Source: Diphasiastrum complanatum (taxonomy: Eukaryota > Streptophyta > Lycopodiopsida > Lycopodiales > Lycopodiaceae). From it: 64,000 nt of DNA. The notes below the pieces were generated by a model. The model worked only from the letters and a program-made list of their open reading frames with translations, made no database searches and was not told the origin of the DNA. Of this stretch, positions 1 to 11,308 are shown piece by piece. The stretch lies in the NCBI GenBank assembly GCA_029204225.1, contig CM055099.1, positions 49,027,731-49,091,730 on the forward strand, written 5' to 3'. The position numbers and the translations under genes are program-made. The stretch's first letter is position 1, and each line of letters opens with the position of its first letter.

Positions 1-882
1 AGAGTCCTCATGTGAACTCTCCTCCTCCTCCTCTTTGCTCATGTTGGCTTGGCTTTGATCTTGCTTCCTCTTGAAGCATTCCGAGGCATAATGCCCCATC
101 TTGCTACAATAGTAGCACTTCACCTTTGATTTGTCCTTCTTGACTTTGGTGGTTGATGGAGATGCCTTTGGGGGTCCTTCTTGATCCTCAAGCTTTGTAG
201 ACTTCTTGAATGTTGATCCTTTGCCTTTGGACTTGCCTTTGCCTTTGGTGAAGAGAGCTTGGTCATCTCCACCTTGGATGGAAAGCCTATCCATCCTCTC
301 TTGCATTTGGCTCCTTCTTGATTCCTCGGCCATGAGCGTGCCTTGGAGTTCTTCAAGTATGGGTAGCTTACCCATAATTGCATATCCCTGAACCAAATTG
401 TCAAATTCAAAGCTTAGTCCATTCAATATGAGTTGAACAAGCTCTTCATCCTTGATAGGGTCACCTATAAAGGCTAGCTCTTTGTTCAATTCCTTTACTC
501 TTAGGACAAAAGTATGTGCACTCTCTCCTTTCTTTTGATAGCTTCTATAGATTTGATTCTTCAAAGCTAACATTCTAGTTTGGTTCTTGGATTCATAGAC
601 CTTTTGCAAAGTCTCCCAAGCATCTTGAGCTGAAGTGCAATCTCCTACCTCTCTTAAGAGTTCATTTGCAACATTCATTTTTATGCAATGTAGTGCAACA
701 TTGCACCTCTTGATGTATTTGGCTTTTTCTTGAGGATGAATAGGTTCACCCTCCTTACCATTTACAATTTCCATCAGATCTTGCATGATCATGATAGATT
801 CCATTCTAACTTTCCATATGGAATAGTTAGTTTTGTTGAGCCTTTCATTAGTATCCAAAAGATATGCATCTATAGATGCCAT
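1..882 (-). CDS. Copia gag, open, 3' part outside the window
   Basis: Reading the minus strand from the ATG at 882-880 gives 294 codons with no stop up to the window edge, so the ORF is partial only because the window ends. It begins MASIDAYLLDTNERL and carries the NYSIWKVRMES and VLRVKELNKEL motifs of the plant Copia gag (UBN2 / gag_2) capsid domain (about residues 15-195). A Lys/Ser-rich linker follows, then a perfect CX2CX4HX4C zinc knuckle (CYYCSKMGHYASEC, residues 256-269) and an acidic run. Gag packages the element RNA in virus-like particles. The protease and later domains would lie to the left of position 1. The lack of stops makes this one of the least decayed retroelement ORFs here. 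Start choice: first ATG after the leader, matching the start context of the other Copia gags in the window. Confidence 0.85.
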   Translation of the reverse strand, partial: MASIDAYLLDTNERLNKTNYSIWKVRMESIMIMQDLMEIVNGKEGEPIHPQEKAKYIKRCNVALHCIKMNVANELLREVGDCTSAQDAWETLQKVYESKNQTRMLALKNQIYRSYQKKGESAHTFVLRVKELNKELAFIGDPIKDEELVQLILNGLSFEFDNLVQGYAIMGKLPILEELQGTLMAEESRRSQMQERMDRLSIQGGDDQALFTKGKGKSKGKGSTFKKSTKLEDQEGPPKASPSTTKVKKDKSKVKCYYCSKMGHYASECFKRKQDQSQANMSKEEEEESSHEDS

Positions 883-1693
883 CTAGTCTCCTAATCAAGG
901 ACTTGACACAAATGAAGGTTACTTCTATTGATTTGATTGAAGGTCTACCTTATCCCACTTCTTAGGGACCTGAAAAGATCAGTAATAGACTTCCTATAAA
1001 GATCTAAGAATGATCTCTAACAAAATCAAATCATAGAATACTAGAAACAATGCACTTGCTTGATTGAAGTAGACAATACTAGTAGAATTGCCCCTCTTTC
1101 TATAAAGAACATTAAAGCTTCCAAATGATCTGATCAAGAGTGAATTTCAGCAACCTAATATACTTCCAAAATCACTTGTAAAAGAGCTAAATGGAACTTA
1201 ATGAGGATGCAACACAATCTACTATCCAATCACAAGCAAAAAATGATCAAAATTGATGAAAAATTGATCTAATTTGGTGCATAAGTCAAGCAATGGTTGG
1301 ACTGAACCTAAATCACTTTAGGAGGTGCCTACTACACCTTAGAACAGCCTTGAAGAGTCCCCAAAACTCTGATATTCCCTCTCCTTGAATGCTAGAAAGC
1401 CTCCTCTATGAAATCACCTCCAAAACTCGCTTAGAAATCAATGCTTGGAGCAAGCAAAACTTGCTATCTTGGTAATGTGAATTGAATTCAACTTTGCCTC
1501 TGGTTTTAGACACCTAAACACCTGCAAATGAAGTCACACAACACCAATCTCCAATGTATTTGACTCACTTTGAGTTCTAGAATCAATACTAGATGCTAAG
1601 ATCCAATCTACACAAGATTTAGATCAAAAATTGTGATCAAATTGAATGAAAACCAAGGATTTAGCTCATTTCAACCTTTAGGCTCTGATACCA
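883..1693 (-). other. Copia leader and primer-binding site
   Basis: This is the roughly 800-bp untranslated leader between the LTR and gag. The minus strand reads TGGTATCAGAGC directly after the LTR (about 1682-1693), the usual Copia primer-binding site complementary to the 3' end of initiator tRNA-Met. The leader itself has no long ORF. Confidence 0.75.
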
Positions 1694-2237
1694 TGTAAAA
1701 ATTATAGCAAATAAGGATCCTAAAACACTTGAAATGATGAGGGAAACAATAGATTATGATTTCATAAGATTAGCACAAGTTGAACCACCAAAATCCATCA
1801 AAAATCTATGCTTGAACCTCACTAAATGGCCCAAATCCTTGAAGAAGGCTTCACACGTGTGAAAGTACGGCCTCCCACAGTCTGAGTACTGTACACCAGA
1901 CCTACATTCAATCCTATAATCATTAGTAATCACAAGTACTCAAACAATTATGAACATAGAGAGCAATTGCACCATTATGAGAGAAAAATCATGAAATGGC
2001 TTGATTGATTTTGGTGAGATATCATCACCTATATATACATGATCCATCACGGTTTTGGGCAGGTATGAGTAGCCCTAAACCTATCCCTAATGCTAATTTT
2101 GGTGGATCTTTCATCTTTACCAAGTTAGAGTTGGAATCTTGGAGATCTCTCAACAATGCAAAAATTACCAAAAATAGCTCCTATTTTTTCTCCCTTGTAT
2201 CTAAGCATAATTTGGACTCATTCCAAAGGTTCTAACA
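1694..2237 (-). repeat. 5' LTR of the left-edge Copia element
   Basis: Abuts the primer-binding site. On the minus strand it would begin TGTTAGAACC and end TTTTTACA, a standard TG..CA LTR of about 544 bp. An AT-rich TATATATA stretch near 2030-2037 may be the promoter TATA region. The outer end at 2237 is inferred from the TGTTAGAA terminus only, because the partner LTR is outside the window. Confidence 0.55.
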
Positions 2238-2757
2238 CTTAGGTCTAGGTCTGCTCTACGCATGTTTTTTAGCTACACCTGCAAGGGATCGCAGCAGTAA
2301 ATTGCAAGTGGACTTGTGTGATTGGTAGCATCAACGCGCATCTGAGAGACTCAGAAAATCACAACTTCTAGTATTTTCCAGCCACATTTTCCAAAACAAT
2401 ATGATATTTAATAATCTTCACCTGTGAATCTGTCTGACAACCTGAGAAGATAGTTTTGTTCTATTAACAAAATATAAATTATAGAACTGTACTAATTCTA
2501 TCGACAATACGCCCTTGAAAAGTCACCGACAAATAACTACTAGTTTATTTTAAACTCAAGTCTTTTTCTCCGTCATCAACCTACAACATAATGAACTAAG
2601 GTTTTGAACTAAGATGTCATCCAAGAATTTTGAACTAACATTTTAGTATGCGATTTTGAACTAAGATGTCATGTACACTAGATTTTAGCTTTCTAAGCAA
2701 TGGAAACATTTCCTTACCGTTTCATGTTTCTCATACAACGGTTTGTCAGAGAATTTC
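2238..2757. other. No recognisable gene
   Basis: AT-rich unique-looking DNA between the Copia LTR and the coding relic. No long ORF, tRNA or repeat was seen. Confidence 0.4.
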
Positions 2758-3230
2758 TGTGATAAGTTGGGTTTGAAAGGCATGCCCAAACTGGAACAGA
2801 ATCTATCTCCATCCTCTTGTTCGCTGGATTTAATGGATGAATTAGCATGGACAATTTGCTGCGGTGCCAGTCGTTGTTGCAAGAAAGCGAGAAACTAATT
2901 CAGAGCAATGCTCTCTTCCACAAGGAGAGATTAGCTGACGTCATTCAGGGACCTTAAGACAAACTTCATAAAAACTGCTTAGCCACACATGAGACTGCTT
3001 CCTATGAATCAGCTTTGTCTGTAGGAGCTTCTATCAATGCTGCCCAAGCCTTTTGGCCTCGATAAAAGCTGACAAGAACAGAATCGGTGGATGAAGGCTG
3101 TCCTCTACCTGCTTTGGGTGATGCAGACGAACTGAGTACTGTGAATGATCAGCAAACGTTGGCAAACAATTTTATCCTCCTGGAACTGCATAGCCTGTTC
3201 ATATGGAGTCAAATCTCAGGCCCTGTCTGA
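2758..3230 (+). pseudogene. Decayed unrecognised protein-coding relic
   Basis: Two overlapping plus-strand frames look protein-like. Frame one (from 2758) reads CDKLGLKGMPKLEQNLSPSS and ends in a stop near 2890. Frame two (from the ATG at 2847) reads MDNLLRCQSLLQESEKLIQS, then LADVIQGP, a TAA at 2955, and continues in the same frame with ESALSVGASINAAQAFW, a second stop near 3062, and DEGCPLPALGDADELSTVN up to a stop near 3228. A frame change around 2840 plus two in-frame stops indicates a pseudogene, or exons joined wrongly by eye. The residue composition is balanced and unlike the low-complexity surroundings. I do not recognise the family. The LLQESEKLIQSNALFHKERL part could form a short coiled coil. 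Confidence 0.35.
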
Positions 3231-4613
3231 GAAAAACGACGTATGGTGTTTCTGATGCTAGATGTAGCCTAGATCAGTAAACTGAATGACACAGAAGTTA
3301 GAACCTGAGCTTCAGCTAGGTATTGGCATGTGTCTCCAACTCGCGTATCTAGCTCTCCAAGCGCTTGCTTATGCAACTCAAGGTAGCGTGGTATACATCC
3401 ACGGAGCTCTCATGACTAGTAGCAATACAAAAGTATCGCCTAACTGCATGTATCCGATCAAGATGTACAAAAAGGTGTCCAGATCTGTCAAAACTGTAGT
3501 TTCTGTGTTCGATCGTTTCTGCTGGTTTACATGAAGTACACATATGAGAACAGCATGTTCAGCGATCAGGTTCTAAAAATCAAGCGGAGTGAAAAGATTT
3601 TTCAACAAACTTGTGGGCAATCTCTCTTGAAGTTGTGAACGCAATGAATTGTCTTAGAAAGAAAAAAGGTTCTTCTCAGCGCTTACCAAACAAGACAGCA
3701 GGAAAAAGTTCCTTCCCAGCGATTAGTTTGCAAGCTCTCTCTTTGGTCGCGATCGTTGGAGTTCGAGTAGTGCAAGCATTGGAGTTCAGACCTCGTATCA
3801 GCAATTCATGTGTCTTAGAGATCATAGTTTCTCATCATCGTTTCATCTGCATCTGAATAGCGATCAACTGCTGTCAGATGCGATCTGAGTAGTGTGTTGC
3901 AAGGTGATTGATGTGTCTTAGAGACCACAGTTCTCATCATCGTTTCACCTGCATCTGGTTAGCAATCAGCTGCCTGTCAGATGCGATCTGAGTAGCATCT
4001 TGCAGGCAAGGAACTGACATTGAACAAGAGTAGCAAGCAGTTTTGAGAGTAGCTTTTGTCTTTCTAGAGTAACGACTAGTCTCGAGTTGAATTTGTAACA
4101 CAGTGGCAAATAACAAAGTAGCAATCAGTTTAAAACAGAGTACTGATTAGTTTGGAGTTAGATTTCCGTTGCTCTGTCTTCAAAAGATCTACGAAGTTCA
4201 GCGACTAGCTTGCAGTGTTCAAATTAGGACTCTGAAAATTTTCCAGGCATTTTCATGATTTCATGGATTGGCGTGTTCTAATGGCTTCATCTTGAATTTT
4301 GTTGAATGCGTATGGGTATGTTTTAGTGCATGCAGGTTGCAACGATCTTGTCTTTGTCTGAATTCTGCTACAAATTGCATGAGATGAAGTCTGTCTGTTG
4401 TCTGCTTTGCATGCCTGTTAAAACAAAGTAGTAAAGAGGTACAACTGTTTTGCAGATCATATTGTCAGTGATAGGAGCATTATCGCAATTCTGACCCGAA
4501 ATTCAGATCAAAAGCATTTCAACATCAGAATAAAAACTACAGTGCAGAATATTGAACCAAAAAGGACAGATCAGAGTTACGACTGACAGTCGGCATTTTC
4601 CAAATGAGTCAGA

Positions 4614-4615
<2 letters not shown>
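3231..4615. other. No recognisable gene; contains a 100-bp tandem duplication
   Basis: Several short ORFs occur (for example 3286-3534 and 3611-3856) but none has recognisable motifs. The stretch is notable only for the duplicated block at 3808-4010. Confidence 0.4.
3808..4010 (+). repeat. Tandem duplication, two units of about 100 bp
   Basis: Unit 1 (3808-3910) and unit 2 (3911-about 4010) both start ATGTGTCTTAGAGA and both contain CTCATCATCGTTTCA, GTCAGATGCGATCTGAGTAG and TTGCA. They differ by scattered substitutions and small indels, so this is an old duplication. Confidence 0.75.

Positions 4616-4654
<39 letters not shown>
4616..4654 (+). repeat. (TC)n microsatellite
   Basis: About 39 bp of uninterrupted TC dinucleotides. 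Confidence 0.95.
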
Positions 4655-4658
<4 letters not shown>

Positions 4659-4830
4659 GTGAACAAAATTGTTTCCAAGAAGCAATAGCTAAGAAAGAGT
4701 TAATTGTGTGTCAACATCCTTTGTATCAAGTGCTGAATAGGAGGCCGACTTATCAATCATTTCCAGATAACATATAAATTCAAAGATGAGTTCTATTCAT
4801 GCAATGAAGGGATAATTTAAAAATTAAGTA

Positions 4831-4937
4831 AGGGAGAAGGTCCCACGGTGGGGGCCTTTTGGGTTTTGAGGCGCCCGAGGGCGGCAGCCTGAGGGTGCCT
4901 CCAAACCCGGAAGGCCCTTGCCCCTGGGCCTTCCCCT
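4831..4937. repeat. GC-rich foldback element, about 107 bp
   Basis: A GC-rich island in AT-rich DNA. The left arm runs from AGGGAGAAGG through GGGGGCCTTTTGGGTTTTGAG. The reverse complement of the right arm runs AGGGGAAGGCCCAGG then GGGCCTTCCGGGTTTGGAGG, so arms of about 50 bp pair with only scattered mismatches around a short centre near 4880. It could be a MITE-like foldback transposon or a structured RNA segment. No coding potential and no clear target-site duplication were seen. Confidence 0.7.
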
Positions 4938-5901
4938 ACGTAAATTAACTGCACATTTTTTTTTAAACTTTTTATTTTTTATTTTTACAAAGTTTACTTT
5001 TCAAAAATAGTAACTTCGGATAATGAATCAATTATCAATCGTAAATTGTAGCCATGAATTTGGAAATTTGAATTCCAAACGCTAAGTAACAAAATCTATT
5101 TTCATGATTTGGATTATAAAAAATATAGAGTAAAGAACTATTGTTTGAAAGAACAATTCGCAAGCTTTGTAGACTATTTGGGATGTTTCATGGCAATTTG
5201 CAGATCGCAATTTCAAATTTCATTTTTCATATTGCCTTGGCGTTTGGGAGAAAGGCGAATCTCCTAGTTTATAAAATCGAGAGGAAAGTCGCCACCTCTC
5301 TTTTTGCCAGCTTACACTTGATCAAAAAGATGGCTCTTTAACAGCTAACTTTTTCTAACAGATACTAACATTGTGGAAACATCTCAAATATTCTACAAAG
5401 CTTGCTCAATGTTCTTTCAAACGATTTTTTGTAAAATGTCTATGAAAAGAATAATTTTCTATTTTGGTTTTAGATTTAGTACGACAATTTTCAAAACAAT
5501 AAATAATCATTTTCTGACGAAAACAAAGGGATTACAAGTATTCCAAGGAATTGTCTCTTTCTATCATTTGAACCATCGAACTAACTTCCAAAAAATCATT
5601 GTTTATTTTAAGATCAATCCTTGCCAATTTGAATAATTACCATGTGGAAGAATAAAGGATTAGAGTTAGTAATTGACATCAACAATATTTTTATGTATCT
5701 CTATCAGTCAAATTGAAATAGATCCAATTCAGAAATCCCATTTCAAATGTCATTTATATCATTAGATAATGCCCAGAGAACAAAAAGATTTTAGTTTCTT
5801 ATTAATATTAAATCTACTTCATTTTCATAAACCAAAAAGTCCACATATGCAACATATGTCACATATCCACATATGTACATTTGTTTCTAAATTTAAATCT
5901 C
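4938..5901. other. No recognisable gene
   Basis: AT-rich sequence with only short ORFs lacking motifs (5141-5341, 5373-5636). Confidence 0.4.
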
Positions 5902-5912
5902 CTTAATATATC

Positions 5913-5966
<54 letters not shown>

Positions 5967-5983
5967 ATTTATGATATATTAAG
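5902..5983. repeat. (AT)n palindrome with matched flanks
   Basis: A TA-dinucleotide core (about 5918-5963) is flanked by CTTAATATATCATAAATTA on the left and the near-perfect reverse complement of it on the right (5965-5983). The whole 82 bp can fold as one long hairpin or cruciform. Confidence 0.85.
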
Positions 5984-8900
5984 TCGAACAATGTCAGGCG
6001 ATGGTGACCAGGGTGTCCGCTTAACTCAGTCACTTGCTAGATGACTTAGCAACAAAATGGGTTTTTCAATGCGGCTTCATTTATGGAGTTGTCTTGTAGC
6101 TCTTGTTTCTAATTGTTTGCAAATTGATTGACACTTTTGATTGTAAATAGATTAGTTTATATTTGTCAACTAAGTACATTTGGAGTTATGTTGCTCATTA
6201 GAACTCTTTAGAATCTTTTATACACTTGTACCAAATAGATTAATATATGACGGTCCTGGTGTTACACTACAGTTTGTTGTGGCCAGGATTGATGTCTTCT
6301 GTGTGTTCGGTCGTGCTTTTTGCCGTAGTCTATTAGACCTTGATTTCATATTGAGAATCGTGCAAATTTCTTTGGAAAATTTTCTTTTTATTTCAAATGC
6401 TCTCCAGCAAATCATATTATCGTATGCTATTTTTCTTCTACATCGCTGTTTCTATTCAAGACGTATTTCTATTCAACTTCCGACACATATTGCTTGTCTT
6501 GTGCATACTCTTCTAGTAGCAAACAAACTAGTATAACATACTATATTAGACTTAGATAAAGAAAATGCATCTTTTTCATTTATCTTCTTTTTTATTATAG
6601 AAGTAATATTGTAGCTACTTATTATTATTTCATTGTTATTAATGAATATTTAAAGATACTCTTTACCTATCTGTTCATTCAAATAATAATCATACTTTGG
6701 ATTTGTTTTATAAAGTGAATATTTCATTCTCATAACTTGGTTGCAATATTGATTGAAAGGCCATTAAAGGTGCTCTAACTACTAATTCTTGCTATTAAAA
6801 AAATGTGAAACATTTTACAATTTCTTCTCATGTTTTCACAAATACATAATCATAGACCAATTCGTTGACTGATAAAAGTTGCGAAGTTATATATCAGTAT
6901 TTGCTATCTATTATTATTATTTAAAAATAGCATTCTATATTTTTGGGAGTGATATTTTGTAAAATTAATTCAAAAAAATAGAATAGGAACTTTGTATCAA
7001 TGGCAAGTTAAATATTTATGTCAATATATGTACAAGATTATGTTAATTGCAATTTCAATTTGCTTTTCATACAATTAGAAATACAAGACAAATATGTTCA
7101 ATAAGAAAGGCTTCTGGCAGAATGTAAATCGTAGATGTGAAATTGAAATGAAAGGTTTTGATTTGAAGTTTGAAAATTGAAACTAGATGTGTGTTGCATG
7201 TGAATTTTTCAATATGGAATTTCCTGTTGCTCTCGCCTTCATCTCGCACTGTCTGCCTCACTAGCGTCCGAGAACATGCAAGAGAGAACAGATAGCACTC
7301 TAGTTCTATGATTAGGTCAGTGCCAATCGCATGTTCATTTGAGAACAGACATCAGAGACACACTATGATTAGATTTTGTATCGAAAACATGGTTTCACTA
7401 TTCCAAGTTTGCATATTTCAATTATGATAAGTTAGTTTGCTCCTTTTTGAGTTTGTACATTCAATGCACTTTATGTAGAGCAATATCATATCAATCATTA
7501 GTTAACGGATTCATCAAACAAAATCATATTGGCTAATGATTCCTCTTAATCGAATACAGAGAAATAGTTCTTATCATATGAAGCACACAGAATAGCATCA
7601 AACAAGTTCATTATCTGAACACATAGCTCATTCAAAATTGAAAGAAGTTCTACTTATGGTTATGCTTAACAACTTCAGCTCATTCCCTGCACACATTAGT
7701 CAGAATTGTCGCTCTCTGGTGATGCTTGAAAATCCACGTTAGAAAACTGAAATTTAGTAAGAAATGAGAAATATGTGTGACGTAGACAAAGAAGTATCAC
7801 AAATAGTTACAGATCGTTCAGAGTGTATTTGCTCAATTGATAAGAAGTAATACTGTAAGAGATGGCAGAGGGAAAGAACGCTCAAGCTTATAGAAATTGG
7901 CTCTCTTCTCTCTCTATTGATACTCAAATCTGTGCGTATGCGTATGTACAATGGCACGAAGTGTCGACCTCATAGGAATGATCATCGGCCTCAATGTCGT
8001 TTACCAACCGTTAAGATGTCGATTGAGATTCGCTAATGCGTCTCTATAGAACGTCGCACAAAATGTCGCGAGTTCTAAACTAAAAGTGAATTTACAAGGT
8101 GCAAATAAGCCTGTACATGAATTTGGGCACTATAGTACATGTATAAAAATTAAAAAAAATTGCAATATAAAACAATAACTTTGGATAATGTGGGATCATG
8201 AGACTCCACATTGGCCAAGAGGAAGAACCGTACTCTGGTTGAATCAGCTAAATGTATGCTAGCGCATGCATCACTGCTCAAGGGTTTCTAGGCCGAAGTT
8301 GTCTCCACTATAGCATACGTGTTAGGGCCAATTTTGATAGGGGGTTAGTCCAGCCAAAACGTCCTAAAAGGGTCAAGGGACCCCACCTCGAAAGGCGGTT
8401 CGGCCCTACGTGAGCAATAGAGGATTTGCCACTTCCAACCCTGATGGCCTTCTCTACTGCCCCGTGCTCCCCAACCGATGAGGGTTTTTCAGGCTCTCAG
8501 AGATACGGTTGCAAAGAGGGGGTTCTATCAATTTTGGTGCAATGATTCACTAGCTTTCTAGGGTTACGGTTCCGTAAAACTTCTGATCACTAATTCACAT
8601 TAGGATCTTGCTAATGTCTCTTTCCCCATTGAATTCGGCTTACAGTTAGTAAAAATCTTACATGGGCTTGAAACCGATTTATTGCCTATGATGTGCTCGT
8701 GGGGTGCAAGTTATACGCACCGCTTTTTTTGATAAGCGGTGGTATTTTCACCAATCGTCGAGTCTAGGTATTTCGCTAGACAGTACCAACGATGGGTGTG
8801 ACTAGTGTGACGCTTTAACCAAGGTGGTGTATTTCAACCACGGATGGTGGACGACCCGCTTTGGTGTTTCACAGAGGTCAGGTCCAGCTGACTTCATAAT

Positions 8901-9415
8901 TGACAAAACGGAAGAAACATTTCAAACCTTGACGATTCCGTATAGCCATTTAATTCACAAGTCTGATCTAGCAAACCGTAAAATAACCAATCTACAATTC
9001 TTTTTGTAAATGCATTTACTTCAATACGATTTCTGGCTACAATTTTCGGTTAATACATCAAGGAACGAAAAAGCAATCCACACCACAGTTACTAAGCATT
9101 ACAATAATTCCGAACTCCAACGATTCGCTACCAAACTTCAAATAGTTTACTTGGTTTAAGAAATGCAATTATAGCCTACAAACTTTGATTACTTTGAAAT
9201 CGAACTCCCATCAAAGAATTAGAAAGTTAATGGCAATTCCAAAACCTCACACTAAACGTTAAGGCAAATGCGTTGAATCCTAGTCTACTTCTTCACTTGT
9301 CAGATGGTTCCCTATCTTACCATAAAGGCGTTTCGTTCAGTAAAGGTTTTTTACAACATTCACGTAGTACTAACAATGCCAAAAAACATTACCTTGTTTC
9401 GTTTGAGAAAAATAC
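5984..9415. other. 3.4 kb without a recognisable gene
   Basis: ORFs up to 118 residues (6180-6536) show no domain motif and are probably chance. 8150-8900 is less AT-rich than its surroundings and has a small perfect hairpin (CACCGCTT / AAGCGGTG) near 8718-8741, but I cannot assign it to any family. No LTR pair, tRNA or terminal repeat was found by eye. Confidence 0.4.
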
Positions 9416-9531
9416 CATTCTATCTCTTGACCCAACGGGGTTGGCTCAGTTGGTTGGCTTGGCATCCAAAGTTTCTTTGGTCCCAGGTTCGAGCCTCCCC
9501 TTGGAAACCAAGAAGCATTCTATCTCTTGAC
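9416..9531 (+). mobile_element. tRNA-derived mini-SINE with 16-bp target duplication
   Basis: An 84-bp insert (9432-9515) is bounded by the perfect direct repeat CATTCTATCTCTTGAC (9416-9431 and 9516-9531), the mark of target-primed retroposition. The insert has a Pol III A box TGGCTCAGTTGG (9442-9453) and a B box GGTTCGAGCC (9486-9495) at tRNA-like spacing. The T stem does not pair well, so it is not a functional tRNA gene. It is a retroposed tRNA-like RNA or a very short SINE. No poly(A) tail is visible; the 3' end is AAACCAAGAAG. Confidence 0.75.
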
Positions 9532-9780
9532 GAGGATAATGAATCATTCAATAGGCGAGTACAAAATTTGCAAAATAATAACAAGAATCCATTCACCGAT
9601 TGGCATACATCATTCACAATCTATATACTGGACACATAATTGGATAAACCACATTACCTCAGGTGTGAGAGAAGAGCCGAAAATTGTAGAGGCACTAGTC
9701 ATGAATGCCGCTTTTGGTTTGAGGTAGCCTTGCCTTCATCCTTCAAAGAGCTGCTTGAGAACTTGCCATTCAAACCAACA

Positions 9781-9854
9781 TGCAGATTAGATCAGAGAAC
9801 AAGTAATCAGCCAAACTTGCAGATTAGATCAGAGAACAAGTAATCAGCCAAACT
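9781..9854 (+). repeat. Perfect 37-bp tandem duplication
   Basis: Two identical adjacent 37-bp units, each starting TGCAGATTAGATCAGAGAAC and ending CAGCCAAACT. Perfect identity suggests a recent event. Confidence 0.95.
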
Positions 9855-11308
9855 TTGTAGCAGATTGTTGGAAGAATCGGCAACTCAGTGAACAGAGGCA
9901 GCTTGCAAACAGGCCTGAGAGGGCTCTAGCAACGGCTGGTTGAACCTGGTAGGGTCGTAGCAAATAGGCAGGCCCAAGTAGCCGCAAGCAGGAGGTAGTG
10001 TAGGGCCGCAGACAGCCTGTAGGTCATAGACAGGTAGAAAGTGGCTCCAACGAGCACACAGAGAGCAGAGATAGCCAGCAGATCGCAGGTGAGGCAGTGA
10101 GGAGCTGCAGGCAGATCGCAGGGCCAGCAATCAGTAGAAATGTAGCGAGCAGATGAACAGGCAGCGATGAGCTGCAGTAGACTGCCAGGAATCCTTCCAG
10201 CAATTCATTCCAAATGCTCAATTCGAATATAGCTTCTTGTCAAAATTTCCACATAATGTCATTGTCTGGTGTGATGCATGTGAGAATCAGACTGGTGATA
10301 GTAGATTGAGAGATGCTCAGAATGTGTGTACAGAGGTGCATGAGCTAGCGATGGAATAAAGAACTTCAATGAATTCTATGTCTAAATGAGGCCCAATGTG
10401 AATTATGAGCCCTCCCTTGAGAAGAAGTTGAGCTCTCCCAATCAACACATACTAAGGTGATATGGCTCTACCATTAGCTCGTTCCACTACAACTTGCTCT
10501 CAAAGATAAAGGTGTAAGATAATGAGTTTCTCAAGCAACCAGATCCTCAATATCCTTTCGATTGGAAGTAGGTGAGCTTAACAAGGACAAGATGACAACT
10601 CTCTCCACAGTGGAATTGTATTGCGACCTCTCAACCAAATGGCGACACACACACCAACCACACCTCTGAAACTTCACTTAGAAACCGCATTCCCCCAACA
10701 CTCCCAAACATACTCACAACACACAATGTGGCACTAAACAACTCAACAACGATGTATCAATGAGTAACCAACCAAGTAATTAACAAGAGCTAACTCACAT
10801 TCATTCCCAAACAACCATTGATATATCACCTTCACTCACTCAATCGTTTGCAAAACCCTAGCGTAACCAATCAATCAATCCAGAGGGCAAACCTCCCAAC
10901 ATCCCAAAAACAGTTTCAATTAAGTAACCATTTCAACCACAAACAATACATTTAAAGCAATATTACTAACAACCTGAATCACTCAATCCACAGTCCCCAA
11001 ACAAGCATACAGTAAGAAACACCCTACTCACCACCAATGGAACTCAACAATGCACTCTTCCAACTACACCATCCCTCTCAAAATTAGTATCACTTCCAAC
11101 ATCACTAATGCACATTGCAAACATCCAACTTCAAGCACTACACAAAGCAACTAACATCAAAGTAATACTAAGCTTGAGCAACATCAGACACAAAATGGAA
11201 CTAGACCACAAGCTCCCTCAAACAAACAAACTCACACTCCAAAAAACTCTCAACCAACATGACTTCCAACTCTAATGACTTCTAACTAACTCTCAATATA
11301 ATGACACT
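9855..11308. other. No recognisable gene; strongly G-poor segment at about 10,600-11,280
   Basis: 9885-10,220 has repeated GCAGATCGCAGG-like words but no convincing protein. From about 10,600 to 11,280 the plus strand is rich in C and A and very poor in G (commonly 2-5 G per 60 bases). No LTR or ORF explains this. It directly borders the Copia fragment on its right. Confidence 0.45.

Noticed and set aside
6180-6536. 118-residue ORF as a gene
   Set aside because: No motif, no plausible start context, atypical Phe/Leu/Ile-rich composition expected from AT-rich DNA, and an overlapping antisense ORF of equal quality.
9432-9515. Functional tRNA gene
   Set aside because: A and B boxes are present, but the T stem and acceptor do not pair, and the unit is flanked by a 16-bp duplication typical of retroposition.
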